Source of the DNA: Rubrivivax sp.
Lineage (GTDB): Bacteria > Pseudomonadota > Gammaproteobacteria > Burkholderiales > Burkholderiaceae_C
Reading direction: 5' to 3'
Assembly (NCBI GenBank): GCA_016707445.1
Contig: JADJHR010000010.1
Span: forward strand, 124,001-188,000
DNA: 64,000 nucleotides
The notes beneath the pieces were generated by a model. It did not search any database. It worked only from the letters and a program-made list of their open reading frames with translations, and was not told the origin of the DNA. Below, one piece after another: positions 26,109 through 34,384 of the stretch. The translations under genes were made by a program, and so were the position numbers. How positions within the stretch are numbered: position 1 is the first letter of the stretch; each line of letters begins with the position of its first letter.

Positions 26109-27541
26109 CGGTCGACCGTGAAGCCGCCCTCAAGGCGCTGGCTGCGGCCGTCGGCGCCGACCAGGTGCTGAGCAGCGGTGACCTGTCGGCCTGGGAGCAG
26201 GACTGGCGCCGCCGCTGGCGCGGCAAGGCGCTGGCCGTGGTGCGGCCGGGCAATACGGCCGAGGTGGCCGCGGTGGTCAGGGCCTGCGCGGCGCTGGACC
26301 TGTCGCTGGTGCCGCAGGGCGGCAACACCGGCCTGGTGGGCGGCGGTGTACCCGACGACAGTGGCACCCAGGTGCTGCTGACGCTGCAGCGCATGAACCG
26401 CATCCGTGCCGTCGACGCGGCCAATCTGGCGATCACGGCCGAGGCCGGCTGCGTGCTGCAGGCGGTACAGCAGGCGGCCACGGCCCGCGGGCTGATGTTC
26501 CCGCTGAGCCTGGCCGCCGAGGGCAGCTGCACGCTGGGCGGCAACCTGGCCACCAACGCCGGTGGCACCCAGGTGCTGCGGTATGGCAACGCACGCGCGC
26601 TGTGCCTGGGGCTGGAGGTGGTGACCGCCGACGGTGACGTCTGGGACGGCCTGAGCGGCCTGCGCAAGGACAACACCGGCTACGACCTGCGCGACCTCTT
26701 CATCGGCAGTGAAGGCACGCTGGGCATCATCACCGCCGCGACCATGGTGCTGGTGCCGCAGCCGGCGGCCATCACCACCGCGATGGCGGCGCTGAACTCG
26801 GTGCGCGACGCGGTGGCGCTGCTTGAGCTGGCACGCGCGCGGCTGGGGGCCGGGCTGACCGGCTTCGAGGTGATGGGCCGCTTTGCGCTCGACCTGGTGG
26901 CAAAGCACTTTCCGGCCCTGCCGGCCCCGCTGCCGCAGGCGCCCTGGACCGTGCTGCTGGAACAAAGCGACAACGAAGGCCAGGCGCAGGCGCGTCACCG
27001 CTTCGAGGCGCTGCTGGGCGACGCGCTCGAGCGCGGCCTGATCCAGGACGCGGTGGTGGCCGAGACCCTGGCGCAGAGCCAGGGCCTGTGGCATGTGCGC
27101 GAGTCGATTCCGCTGGCGCAGTCGCAGGAGGGCCTCAACATCAAGCACGACATCGCGCTGCCGGTTTCGGCCGTGGCCGATTTCGTCGAGCAGACCAACG
27201 CCGCGCTGCAGGCGCATCTGCCCGGTGTGCGTCTGGTAGATTTCGGCCATCTGGGTGACGGCAACCTGCACTACAACGTGCAGGCCCCGCCGGGCGACGA
27301 TGCCGCGCGCTTTCTGGCCGAGCAGGAGCACGCGGTCAACCGCATGGTCTACGACGCGGTGCAGCGCTTTGGTGGTTCGATCAGTGCCGAGCACGGCGTG
27401 GGCCAGCTCAAGCGCGAGGAGATCGTCGAACGCAAGAGCGCGGTTGCGCTGGCGCTGATGCGCCGCATCAAGCAGGCACTGGACCCGCACAACCGGCTCA
27501 ACCCAGACCGCGTGCTGGCGACGCAGCGCGGGCCGGTCTGA
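26105..27541 (+). CDS. FAD-linked oxidase (D-2-hydroxyacid dehydrogenase type, GlcD/D2HGDH-like)
   Basis: Flavoprotein that oxidises a D-2-hydroxyacid such as D-lactate, glycolate or D-2-hydroxyglutarate and passes electrons to the respiratory chain. The 478-aa protein has an FAD-binding PCMH domain (about 38-215) with PQGGNTGLVGGGVP, EGSCTLGGNLATNAGG and FIGSEGTLGIITAATM. The FAD-oxidase C-terminal domain carries the metal-site His motif HLGDGNLHYN and the terminal EHGVGQLKR. The exact substrate cannot be fixed by sequence reading. It starts in the stop of the DUF2069 gene and converges on the DUF1178 gene. Confidence 0.93.
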   Translation: MTVDREAALKALAAAVGADQVLSSGDLSAWEQDWRRRWRGKALAVVRPGNTAEVAAVVRACAALDLSLVPQGGNTGLVGGGVPDDSGTQVLLTLQRMNRIRAVDAANLAITAEAGCVLQAVQQAATARGLMFPLSLAAEGSCTLGGNLATNAGGTQVLRYGNARALCLGLEVVTADGDVWDGLSGLRKDNTGYDLRDLFIGSEGTLGIITAATMVLVPQPAAITTAMAALNSVRDAVALLELARARLGAGLTGFEVMGRFALDLVAKHFPALPAPLPQAPWTVLLEQSDNEGQAQARHRFEALLGDALERGLIQDAVVAETLAQSQGLWHVRESIPLAQSQEGLNIKHDIALPVSAVADFVEQTNAALQAHLPGVRLVDFGHLGDGNLHYNVQAPPGDDAARFLAEQEHAVNRMVYDAVQRFGGSISAEHGVGQLKREEIVERKSAVALALMRRIKQALDPHNRLNPDRVLATQRGPV

Positions 27542-27544
27542 GCG

Positions 27545-28000
27545 CTACTGCAAGGGCCCCTTCAACGCCTGGGGTACCGGGATCGACATCACCTCGATGC
27601 CTTCGTCGCTGAGCGCCTGACGCTCTTCGGCGCTGGTCTGGCCGCGAATGCCACGCTCGGCGGTTTCGCCGTAGTGGATGCGGCGCGCCTCTTCGGCAAA
27701 ACGGTCACCGACATCCTCGGTGCGCGCCATCAGCTGGCGCACCGACTGCAGCCACATCGCCTGCAGGTCGACAGGCTGCGGGGCCGGCGGGCTGGTCGCC
27801 GGCGACACTGCGCCGGGTTGCGGGACACGCGCGCCCGACAGGTTCAGCCGCGGCGCACTGGGCAGCCGCACGACCGTGCAATCCGCGCACACCGGGCAGT
27901 CGATCAGCCCCCGCCCGTTCTGATCGAGGAAATCATCCTCGGACCCGAACCAGCCCTCGAAGCCATGGCCGTTGGCGCAACGCAGATTCAACACCTTCAT
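27545..28000 (-). CDS. DUF1178 family protein
   Basis: Conserved 151-aa protein of unknown function. The N-terminus MKVLNLRCANGHGFEGWFGS contains a Cys, and a CPVCADC segment at about residues 36-42 completes a probable zinc-binding site of the rubredoxin/zinc-ribbon kind. The C-terminal half is helical with the conserved DVGDRFAEEARRIHYGE and RGIRGQTSAEERQAL motifs of DUF1178. It lies 57 bp downstream of the last cytochrome gene on the same strand; a functional link is not implied. Confidence 0.9.
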   Translation of the reverse strand: MKVLNLRCANGHGFEGWFGSEDDFLDQNGRGLIDCPVCADCTVVRLPSAPRLNLSGARVPQPGAVSPATSPPAPQPVDLQAMWLQSVRQLMARTEDVGDRFAEEARRIHYGETAERGIRGQTSAEERQALSDEGIEVMSIPVPQALKGPLQ

Positions 28001-28057
28001 GTCGCGATCTTACGGGGTCGGCCCGGTCGCGGCGGCACAGGCCAAGATGCCGCGGGG

Positions 28058-28759
28058 TCAAGGTTGCCCGGTGGGCAGCCGAGACAGGTAGTCGGCCGCC
28101 GCTTCGAGATCGGCGTCGTTCAGCGTCTTCACCACCTCAACCATGCGCGGGTTGGAATTGCCGCGCATGCCGTTGCGGATCTGGATCATCTCGTGAAGCA
28201 TGTATTTGTAGTGCTGGCCGTTCAGCCGCGGATAGAACTGCGCCGCATCGCCCTGCCCGCCCTGGCCGTGGCAGCTAACGCAATCGGCTTCGTAGATCTT
28301 CTGGCCGCGCGCCAGGTCGCTGCCCGGACCACGGCCGTTGTTGGGCGGCGACGGCAGCTTGGTCAGGTAGGCCGCGATGTCGGCAATGTCCTGCGGGCTG
28401 GCGACATGCTTGTCGATAAAGGGCAGCATCACGTCATTGCGCCTGCGGCCGGCGCGCACGTCGGTCATCTGCTTGATCAGCACCGTGATGTGCTGGCCGG
28501 CCAGGCGCGGGTAGCTGCCATCGGGGCGGCCCAGCGCATGCGAGCGGTGGCAGCCCTGGCAGATCTCGAAGGTGATCTCGCCGCGTGCGGCGTCGCCACG
28601 GGCGCCCAGCGCAACGAGCTTTTCACCCTGCATGGCGTTCCACACGTAAGCCCCGTCGGCGGCATCGCCGCCGGCCGCCTTCGGCGGCGGAGTCTGCGCG
28701 CTGGCGCTCACGGCCCAGACCAGCAAGCAAGCGGCGCTGATGGCCCGGCGAATGATCAC
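28058..28759 (-). CDS. Periplasmic diheme c-type cytochrome (c4-like)
   Basis: Exported electron carrier of 233 aa. A signal peptide (RRAISAACLLVWAVSASAQ) precedes two cytochrome c domains with heme motifs CQGCH and CVSCH, each followed by the PRLAGQH- or PRLNGQH-type segment with a downstream Met-rich region that could supply axial ligands. This is the c4/c553 pattern. The start is a GTG at 28759 with GGGAG six bases upstream; a longer reading overlaps the previous cytochrome gene. It is the last gene of the AraC-decaheme-porin-c4-c4 cluster and probably shuttles electrons between the outer-membrane conduit and inner-membrane quinol or oxidase partners (inference). Confidence 0.9.
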   Translation of the reverse strand: MIIRRAISAACLLVWAVSASAQTPPPKAAGGDAADGAYVWNAMQGEKLVALGARGDAARGEITFEICQGCHRSHALGRPDGSYPRLAGQHITVLIKQMTDVRAGRRRNDVMLPFIDKHVASPQDIADIAAYLTKLPSPPNNGRGPGSDLARGQKIYEADCVSCHGQGGQGDAAQFYPRLNGQHYKYMLHEMIQIRNGMRGNSNPRMVEVVKTLNDADLEAAADYLSRLPTGQP

Positions 28760-28787
28760 GGTGTGCTCCCTTCTTGCGCCGCCGCCG

Positions 28788-29381
28788 TCAGGGCAGGCTC
28801 GCCAGAAATTCAACGACGGCGGCAATCTCGTCATCGCTCATGCGCGCGGCCACAGCCCGCATGACCTTGGCGCGGTCGTTGTTGCGCGCGCCGGACTTGA
28901 ACTGCTGCAACTGTGTCGCCGCATAGCCTGGATGCTGGCCCGCCAGGCCTGGGTAGCGGTCGTTGCCCAGGCCTTCGGGCTGATGGCAGCCCACGCAGGC
29001 CGGCACGCCGCTTTGTGTATTGCCGTCGTCGTACAGGGCCTTGCCGGCGGCCAGCAGCTTGTCGTTGCCAGGCGTGATCGGCGTGCGCTTTTGCGCCGCG
29101 TAGTAGGCGGCCAGGCCGTCGACATCGGCGTCCTTGAACTGCGCCAGTGATGGCGCCATGACCTCGTTCTTGCGCTTGCCGGTCAGAAAGTCGCGCAGCT
29201 GCTTGGCGACGTACTGGGCCTGCTGCCCGGCCAGGCGCGGAAACATCGGCACCACGCTGTTGCCGCCGTCGCCATGGCAGGCCATGCACTGGCTGGCGAC
29301 CAGGGCGGCGGTGTCGGCACGCGCTGCGCCGGCCATGACCGCCAGCGCAAACAGCAGACCCAGGCCGGGCGCGCAGCACAT
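28788..29381 (-). CDS. Periplasmic diheme cytochrome c4-type protein
   Basis: Exported diheme cytochrome of 197 aa. The signal peptide ends near AGAARAD, and two c4-type domains follow with heme motifs CMACH (residue about 32) and CVGCH (about 130). FPRLAGQQAQYVAKQL and YPGLAGQHPGYAATQLQQF are characteristic c4 sequences. Its ATG overlaps the stop of the MtrB-like porin gene (TGATG), so it is translated with it. Proximity to a decaheme/porin pair suggests a role as soluble periplasmic partner, but c4 cytochromes also feed terminal oxidases. Confidence 0.93.
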   Translation of the reverse strand: MCCAPGLGLLFALAVMAGAARADTAALVASQCMACHGDGGNSVVPMFPRLAGQQAQYVAKQLRDFLTGKRKNEVMAPSLAQFKDADVDGLAAYYAAQKRTPITPGNDKLLAAGKALYDDGNTQSGVPACVGCHQPEGLGNDRYPGLAGQHPGYAATQLQQFKSGARNNDRAKVMRAVAARMSDDEIAAVVEFLASLP

Positions 29382-32167
29382 CAGAACGCGATTCCCAGCA
29401 GCACGCCGACCACGGTGGCCCGGTAGCTCTGCGCGCCGGGGTCGAGATAGGTCTGCTGATTGGTCGACGGCGTCGGGTTGCCGGCCACGCCGTCGTAGTG
29501 CCAGTCGACGATGCGGGTCTGCTCGTGGCGCAGCATCCAGCGGGTCGAGATCTTCGGCGTCAGCGGCACGACCACGTTGAGATCGACCACGTGCTGGCGG
29601 TAGCGCAGGTCGGGCATGCCCGCGCCGATCAAAGCCAGCGTGGCCAGCTGCGTGGCGGTCGGCGCGCCGCTGGTCACCAGGCCCAGGGCAGCCGCGTTGT
29701 AGGTGTAGGCGGTGCTGGTGCGGCCATCGGTGTAGCCGTAGTTCGCCTCGACGCGCACGCGGCCGAACTCATGGCGCACACCGAAGCCGGCCGACAGCGT
29801 GTGGTCGTCCTGCACCATGGTCCAGGTGCGGCTGCTCGGGTACAAGGGACTGACCGCCGACGACACGTTGCACAGGCTGCTGAAGTTGGCCGCCGTGACC
29901 ACGCCGCTGTTGCCGACCAGGCTGATGCCGGCCGCCTTCTGCGCCGCGCTGAGCGTGGGGCTGATGGCCATCGAGCCGTCGCTGAAGACGTAGTAGGTGT
30001 TGCCCAGCACGCAGGCGTTCTGCTGCACGCCCACCTGGGCCATGCGGCTGTCCTGGCTGCCCACGGTGGCCGACACCGCGGTCACCGGCGTCGGCTGCCA
30101 GTTCCATTCGGCGTTGAACGCGGTCAGCCGCTGCACGCCGTTGCGGCCATAGGCCGAATCGGGGTAGCGCTGCTCCTTGGCCTGGGCGCTGAAAGCCAGG
30201 TCCATGGAGTCGTTCAGCGCCTGGTTGAAGCGTGCGTTGAGCACCCGGCTGTCGCGGTCGGCAAGATCGAACTTGCGGTGCAGGTCGTTGACGTGGATCC
30301 AGCTCGTCATGTTGGTGCCCGCCACCGCAGGCAGCGGGCCGAGCGAGGCGCTGTAGAACTCGTCGTAGGGATCGGAGATGTAGGTGCTGCCACGCCGGCG
30401 CCCGAACTCGGCCGACAACCGCAGCGTGCCGCCGACCAGCGCTCGGTTGACATAGCCGGCCTTCAGCCGGTCTTCCCAGGTCTGCGCGCGCTCGCGGTTC
30501 GTGCGGTCTATGGTCTCGCGTTCGAGCAGCAGGCTCAGGTTCTGTGCGCGCGCCAGGCGCCAGTCGCCGCTGAGGCTGGCGTTGTCCTGCTTCACCTCGT
30601 ATTGCGCCGCGACGATGTTGACGTTGCCGGCGCTGGGCACGAGGTTCAGCGCCTTGATGGATTCGAGACTGCAGCGCAGTGCGTCATAGGCGGTGGCGAG
30701 CGTGCCCGCCGGATTGACGCCGGCGACGACGTTGGCGGTGACGAAGGCCCCACCGCTGCCGTCGTTGTTCAACCGCCCCCACTGGCCGGTGAGCGGGTTG
30801 CACGCCAGGTACTCGGGCGAGTTGTCGATCGTCTCGTAGCGGCGCCAGCGCGCCTTGACATCCAGCGCGGCTGCGGGCTTCGCGGCCACCGCGAAGTCGA
30901 ACAGGCGCGAGTCGATCTTGCGTTCGGCGCTGCCGCGGCTGAGCGACGCCGTGGTGTCCCAGGCGCCGCCGGCAACGCCGTTGACCATCGCACCCGTGTA
31001 CGGTGTCATCGGGATCAGTGCATCGTTCTGCCTTGAGCTGGCCAGCGACACCACGCCGGTGATGCGGGCCTTGGCCAGTTCAGGCATCGCATGCGCGAAC
31101 TCGGCCTTCAGGTTGTAGTAGTCGTTGTCGGGCACGAGGTCGAACACCGCCTGCGGGAAGCGCGCGATGCCGTTGGCCGCCGGCAGCAGCATCGGGTTGT
31201 CGATGCTCTGCGTGCCGATGTTGTTGCGGAACAGCGAGGCCGACACCTGCATGTTGGCGCTGGTGCGGGCGGTGGCCCACTGCAGCCCGGCCACGATTTC
31301 GTGCGTGTCGTAGTCGATCGATTCAGGGACTTCGACGCCACCCGTGCCACCCCCGCCGCCGCTGACCATGCCGAAGGGACGCGCGCCCTGCCGCCTCTCG
31401 CTCGACAGTGACGCAAAGACCTTGAGCGTGTCGCTGAACGGCAGGTCCAGGCGCAGCCCGCCCTTTTGTCGCTGCATCGACAGCGTGCGCGTCGGTGCGG
31501 CCAGCGCGTCGATGCCGATCGCGATGTCGGTACTGGCCGCGGTGGCCGGCGCGATGGGCCCGGCCGGCAGCCGCGACAAGGTCAGCCGCTGGCTGCCGAC
31601 GCCGTCCCACAGGCTGCGGTAACCGGTGGTGTAGACATGCGGTGTCTCGTTGTAGAAGGCTTTGAGCCGCCAGCCGTTGTAGCGGCCCAGCTGCACGGTC
31701 GCAAAGCCGTCGTCTCGGCCCAACGAGGCGGCGCTGGCGTCGACGTACGTCTTGCCGTCGGCGCTTTCGCCTTCCAGCCGCAGGCCGCCGAGCACAAAGC
31801 CGTTTTCCAGCGACTTGTACTCCAGGAACCTGGCCGCGCCGCGCTCACCGTCGACGGCGATGCCACCCGCTTCGACCTGGCCGCGCCAGCGCCAGTTGCC
31901 GAACTGGGTGGCGTCGACGACCAGCCCCGGCTGGGCATTGAGAAAACCGGTAGGGCTGCGGTCACCCTGGATCTCGCCGATGCCGTCGGGGTCGGTCGCG
32001 CGCAGGCGCAGTCCGCCACCGGGCATCAGCAGGTTGCCCACGTTGGTGTCGGTGCCGACGCCGGAATCGGCCCGCGCCGGCACGCTGGCCAGCTGTGCGC
32101 AGGCGGCACTGATCAGCAGGGCGAGCGGGCGCAGGGCCCAGCGGCATTGCGAGGTCGCAGAACGCAT
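29381..32167 (-). CDS. MtrB/PioB-family outer-membrane beta-barrel for decaheme electron conduit
   Basis: Large outer-membrane porin of 928 aa, expected to sheath a decaheme cytochrome so that electrons cross the outer membrane. A signal peptide (about 1-33, ending SVPARAD) is followed by repeating amphipathic strands separated by acidic loops. Segments such as FSDTLKVFASLSSERRQGAR and NWQPTPVTAVSATVGSQDSR are MtrB/PioB-like, and the protein ends in Phe (LLGIAF), the usual C-terminal signal of outer-membrane barrels. No CxxC pair is seen after the signal peptide. AGGAG lies 8 bases before the ATG. It follows the decaheme gene and is coupled to the c4 gene. The family call rests on context plus barrel features. 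Confidence 0.85.
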   Translation of the reverse strand: MRSATSQCRWALRPLALLISAACAQLASVPARADSGVGTDTNVGNLLMPGGGLRLRATDPDGIGEIQGDRSPTGFLNAQPGLVVDATQFGNWRWRGQVEAGGIAVDGERGAARFLEYKSLENGFVLGGLRLEGESADGKTYVDASAASLGRDDGFATVQLGRYNGWRLKAFYNETPHVYTTGYRSLWDGVGSQRLTLSRLPAGPIAPATAASTDIAIGIDALAAPTRTLSMQRQKGGLRLDLPFSDTLKVFASLSSERRQGARPFGMVSGGGGGTGGVEVPESIDYDTHEIVAGLQWATARTSANMQVSASLFRNNIGTQSIDNPMLLPAANGIARFPQAVFDLVPDNDYYNLKAEFAHAMPELAKARITGVVSLASSRQNDALIPMTPYTGAMVNGVAGGAWDTTASLSRGSAERKIDSRLFDFAVAAKPAAALDVKARWRRYETIDNSPEYLACNPLTGQWGRLNNDGSGGAFVTANVVAGVNPAGTLATAYDALRCSLESIKALNLVPSAGNVNIVAAQYEVKQDNASLSGDWRLARAQNLSLLLERETIDRTNRERAQTWEDRLKAGYVNRALVGGTLRLSAEFGRRRGSTYISDPYDEFYSASLGPLPAVAGTNMTSWIHVNDLHRKFDLADRDSRVLNARFNQALNDSMDLAFSAQAKEQRYPDSAYGRNGVQRLTAFNAEWNWQPTPVTAVSATVGSQDSRMAQVGVQQNACVLGNTYYVFSDGSMAISPTLSAAQKAAGISLVGNSGVVTAANFSSLCNVSSAVSPLYPSSRTWTMVQDDHTLSAGFGVRHEFGRVRVEANYGYTDGRTSTAYTYNAAALGLVTSGAPTATQLATLALIGAGMPDLRYRQHVVDLNVVVPLTPKISTRWMLRHEQTRIVDWHYDGVAGNPTPSTNQQTYLDPGAQSYRATVVGVLLGIAF

Positions 32168-32202
32168 GTCACGATCTCCTGGCTTGCAAGGGAACTTGCG
32201 GG

Positions 32203-33192
32203 CTAACGCTGGAACCGAGCGCCTGCGGGGTGATTGCTGCCGTGGATCTGCGAATGGCAGTTCTGGCAGCTGCGACCTACCACACGCTGGCTGGTGACTC
32301 CGCCCAGAACCTGGCCGGCGGCCGCGGTCTGGTCGCCACGGTAGAACTGCCCCGGGTGACCGACCGACGGGCTGTGGCACTGCTGGCACAGCTGCGGGCG
32401 CGAGGCCACCAGCAGCTTGTCATGGTTGGACCCGTGCGGGCTGTGGCAGTTGGTACAGCTCTCGCGCACCGGCGCGTGCTCCCACAACATCGGGCCGCGC
32501 TTCTCAGCATGGCAGGCATAGCAGACGGTGTTGGTGCTGTCGGCCTTGAGCAGCGGCTTGGTCACGCTGCCGTGCGGGTTGTGGCAGTCGACGCAGCTCA
32601 TCTTGCCTTCGGGCAAGGGCATGTGCGAGCGCTTGTTGAACTCGGCGCGCTGCTGCTGGTGGCAGCGTGCGCAGGTCTCGTTGATGGTGCTGCGCGCCAG
32701 CAGGCTGTTGGTGGACACCTTCTGCATCGGGTTGTGGCAGTCGGCGCAGCCGAGCTGGTTGCCCGCATGCGTCGAGCCCGGCCAGTGCAGGCGGTTGCCG
32801 CCCTGGTGGCAGCCCAGGCAGGACTCGTTCTGCTGTTCGACCGGTGTGCCCCAGTTCTTGGTGAACCCGATGGTCAGCGATTTGTCCTTGGTGTTCTTGG
32901 CATGCAGCGAGCCCGGCCCATGGCAGCTCTCGCAGACCAAGCGCTCGCGCTCGTTGCGCGGGTTGGCGCGAAAGGCCTTGGCGTGCAGGGTCTCGGTGAA
33001 GTGCGTGTTTTCCTGGCCATGGCAGCCGATACAGGCCTTCTCGCCGATCGTCACCGCCGCCGACCGCGCACTGGCCAAGGCGGTGGTCTGCGCCGCCGCC
33101 GGCGTGCACAAGCCCATACAGGCCAGCACGGCCCCGATGGCCATCAAGGCGATGTGCCTCCAGCCGGCCTGAGTCGAATGCTTCGTGTCCAT
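32203..33192 (-). CDS. Decaheme c-type cytochrome, MtrA/MtoA/DmsE family
   Basis: Periplasmic decaheme cytochrome of 329 aa, the size of MtrA and MtoA. After a signal peptide (about 1-35, ending PAAAQT) there are exactly ten CxxCH heme sites: CIGCH, CESCH, CLGCH, CADCH, CARCH, CVDCH, CYACH, CTNCH, CQQCH and CQNCH. Distal His residues occur between them as in the family. Proteins of this type sit inside an MtrB-type porin, whose gene follows 35 bp downstream, and move electrons between periplasm and cell surface. No surface MtrC/OmcA-like cytochrome is encoded next to it, which resembles Fe(II)-oxidising MtoAB/PioAB clusters; direction of flow is inference. Confidence 0.95.
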   Translation of the reverse strand: MDTKHSTQAGWRHIALMAIGAVLACMGLCTPAAAQTTALASARSAAVTIGEKACIGCHGQENTHFTETLHAKAFRANPRNERERLVCESCHGPGSLHAKNTKDKSLTIGFTKNWGTPVEQQNESCLGCHQGGNRLHWPGSTHAGNQLGCADCHNPMQKVSTNSLLARSTINETCARCHQQQRAEFNKRSHMPLPEGKMSCVDCHNPHGSVTKPLLKADSTNTVCYACHAEKRGPMLWEHAPVRESCTNCHSPHGSNHDKLLVASRPQLCQQCHSPSVGHPGQFYRGDQTAAAGQVLGGVTSQRVVGRSCQNCHSQIHGSNHPAGARFQR

Positions 33193-33267
33193 GTCGCTCC
33201 TCGGTCCTTGCCTCGCCCGGATTGCAAGATAGAACGCCTTGCCGCCGCGACTTGCCTGGTACCGAAC

Positions 33268-33297
33268 TGCGGCTTGACCGCAACTGAAGCGTTGACC
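33268..33297. promoter_or_regulatory. Repeats upstream of the decaheme gene, possible AraC-family site
   Basis: TTGACC occurs twice in direct orientation, 18 bp apart (33274-33279 and 33292-33297), the first inside an inverted repeat TGCGG-CTTGA-CCGCA (33268-33282). The site lies about 75-105 bp before the decaheme cytochrome ATG in the 137-bp gap after the AraC gene. Direct repeats about two helical turns apart are common for AraC regulators. Weak evidence. Confidence 0.3.
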
Positions 33298-33329
33298 CTG
33301 GGACTTTCCCGCAGGGCCGAAGGCCGGCG

Positions 33330-34271
33330 CTAGACCGCGCTGGGCGGCTGGCCGAAGCGCCTTCTGAATGTGCGGCTGAAATGCGCCGGGCTGGCAAAGC
33401 CCCAGGTCCAGGCGACCTCGGCCACGGGCCGCGTGCCGCGGCCGGCCAGCTCACTGCGGCTGGCCTGCAGGCGCTGCTCGAGCACCCACTGCATGACCTG
33501 CGGCCCACCGGAAAAGAGACGGTGCAGGTAGCGTGTGGAGACACCCAGGTGGTTGGCAATGCGGCCGACGTCCAGGCGATGATCTTGCAGGTGCTCTCGG
33601 ATGAAGGCCTCGGCCCGCCGGCGCTGACGGTCGACGGACGATGGCCTGGTGGCCTCACCATTGGATGCGGATGCGGATGCGCGCACGCGGCGGTGCGGGC
33701 CGCCCAGTTTCTCGATCAGTTGCAGCACGGCGTCGCTGAGGGCGATTCGGCCATCCTCACCCAGCTGCCTACCGTGACCGACGATGAACCGCGTCAGCGC
33801 GGCGGTGGCCAGTACCGCAGGCATGGCCCCATCCAGCCGGTGCATGGTGTGGTCTGCCCAGTTAGGCCAGGCTTCGAGCAGCAACTCGGCCGGCAGGTCG
33901 AGCAGCACCTGGCGAAAGCGGGTCTGGCGGTGCACGCGGATGTCGCGGTCGGGCGCGATGAAGCACAGGTCACCCGGCCCCAGCTGCGCCTGATGGGCCC
34001 GGTCGGCAACCATGACCTGCCCTTCGAGCAGAACCAGCAGCGACACCCAGTCGGCGCGACCAGGGCCGTGGCGGGCAATCCAGAACGGTGAGCCGCTGAC
34101 CTCGAGCAGCTGCAGCGGCCCACAGCCCATGCCGGCCATGGCGGCGTCGAAGACGCCTTCACCCGTCGGCTCGACACTGCACTCGGCCGACAGCGAGTTG
34201 GCCATCGCACTCTGCCAATAGTCGACCCGTTCGCCGGGTGCAACCTCCAGCGTGTGATACAGCGGAACCAT
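33330..34271 (-). CDS. AraC-family transcriptional regulator
   Basis: Regulator of 313 aa. The C-terminal DNA-binding domain (about 212-310) contains two helix-turn-helix motifs, with LDVGRIANHLGVSTRYLHRLF and VAEVAWTWGFASPAHFSRTF in order, the second being the AraC signature. The N-terminal part (about 20-180) resembles the cupin-like sensing domain of the AraC_binding_2 type (GDLCFIAPDRDIRVHRQ). The start MVPLYHTLEV at 34271 fits; reading further upstream enters the promoter. It stands alone between nuoN and the decaheme gene, in the same direction, and is the likely local regulator of the electron-transfer cluster. Confidence 0.9.
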   Translation of the reverse strand: MVPLYHTLEVAPGERVDYWQSAMANSLSAECSVEPTGEGVFDAAMAGMGCGPLQLLEVSGSPFWIARHGPGRADWVSLLVLLEGQVMVADRAHQAQLGPGDLCFIAPDRDIRVHRQTRFRQVLLDLPAELLLEAWPNWADHTMHRLDGAMPAVLATAALTRFIVGHGRQLGEDGRIALSDAVLQLIEKLGGPHRRVRASASASNGEATRPSSVDRQRRRAEAFIREHLQDHRLDVGRIANHLGVSTRYLHRLFSGGPQVMQWVLEQRLQASRSELAGRGTRPVAEVAWTWGFASPAHFSRTFRRRFGQPPSAV

Positions 34272-34307
34272 GCGCCTGCCCGTCCTGTCCTTCTCCTTGA
34301 CCAGGAC

Positions 34308-34349
34308 GGTATACGGGCTAAGTGGTCCGCGTCCGCTGATCGAGATCAA
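34308..34349 (-). promoter_or_regulatory. FNR/ANR-type box with -10 element upstream of the AraC gene
   Basis: On the minus strand TTGATCTCGATCAG (34349-34336) matches the FNR consensus TTGAT-N4-ATCAA in 9 of 10 defined bases. TATACC (34313-34308) is a -10-like element. Transcription would start near 34301, exactly 41.5 bp from the centre of the box, the class II activation distance. The AraC start codon lies 30 bp further on. This predicts activation under low oxygen. Confidence 0.6.
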
Positions 34350-34384
34350 GCCAAGCGGGAGGGCGACTGTGCACCCGGTCAGGC

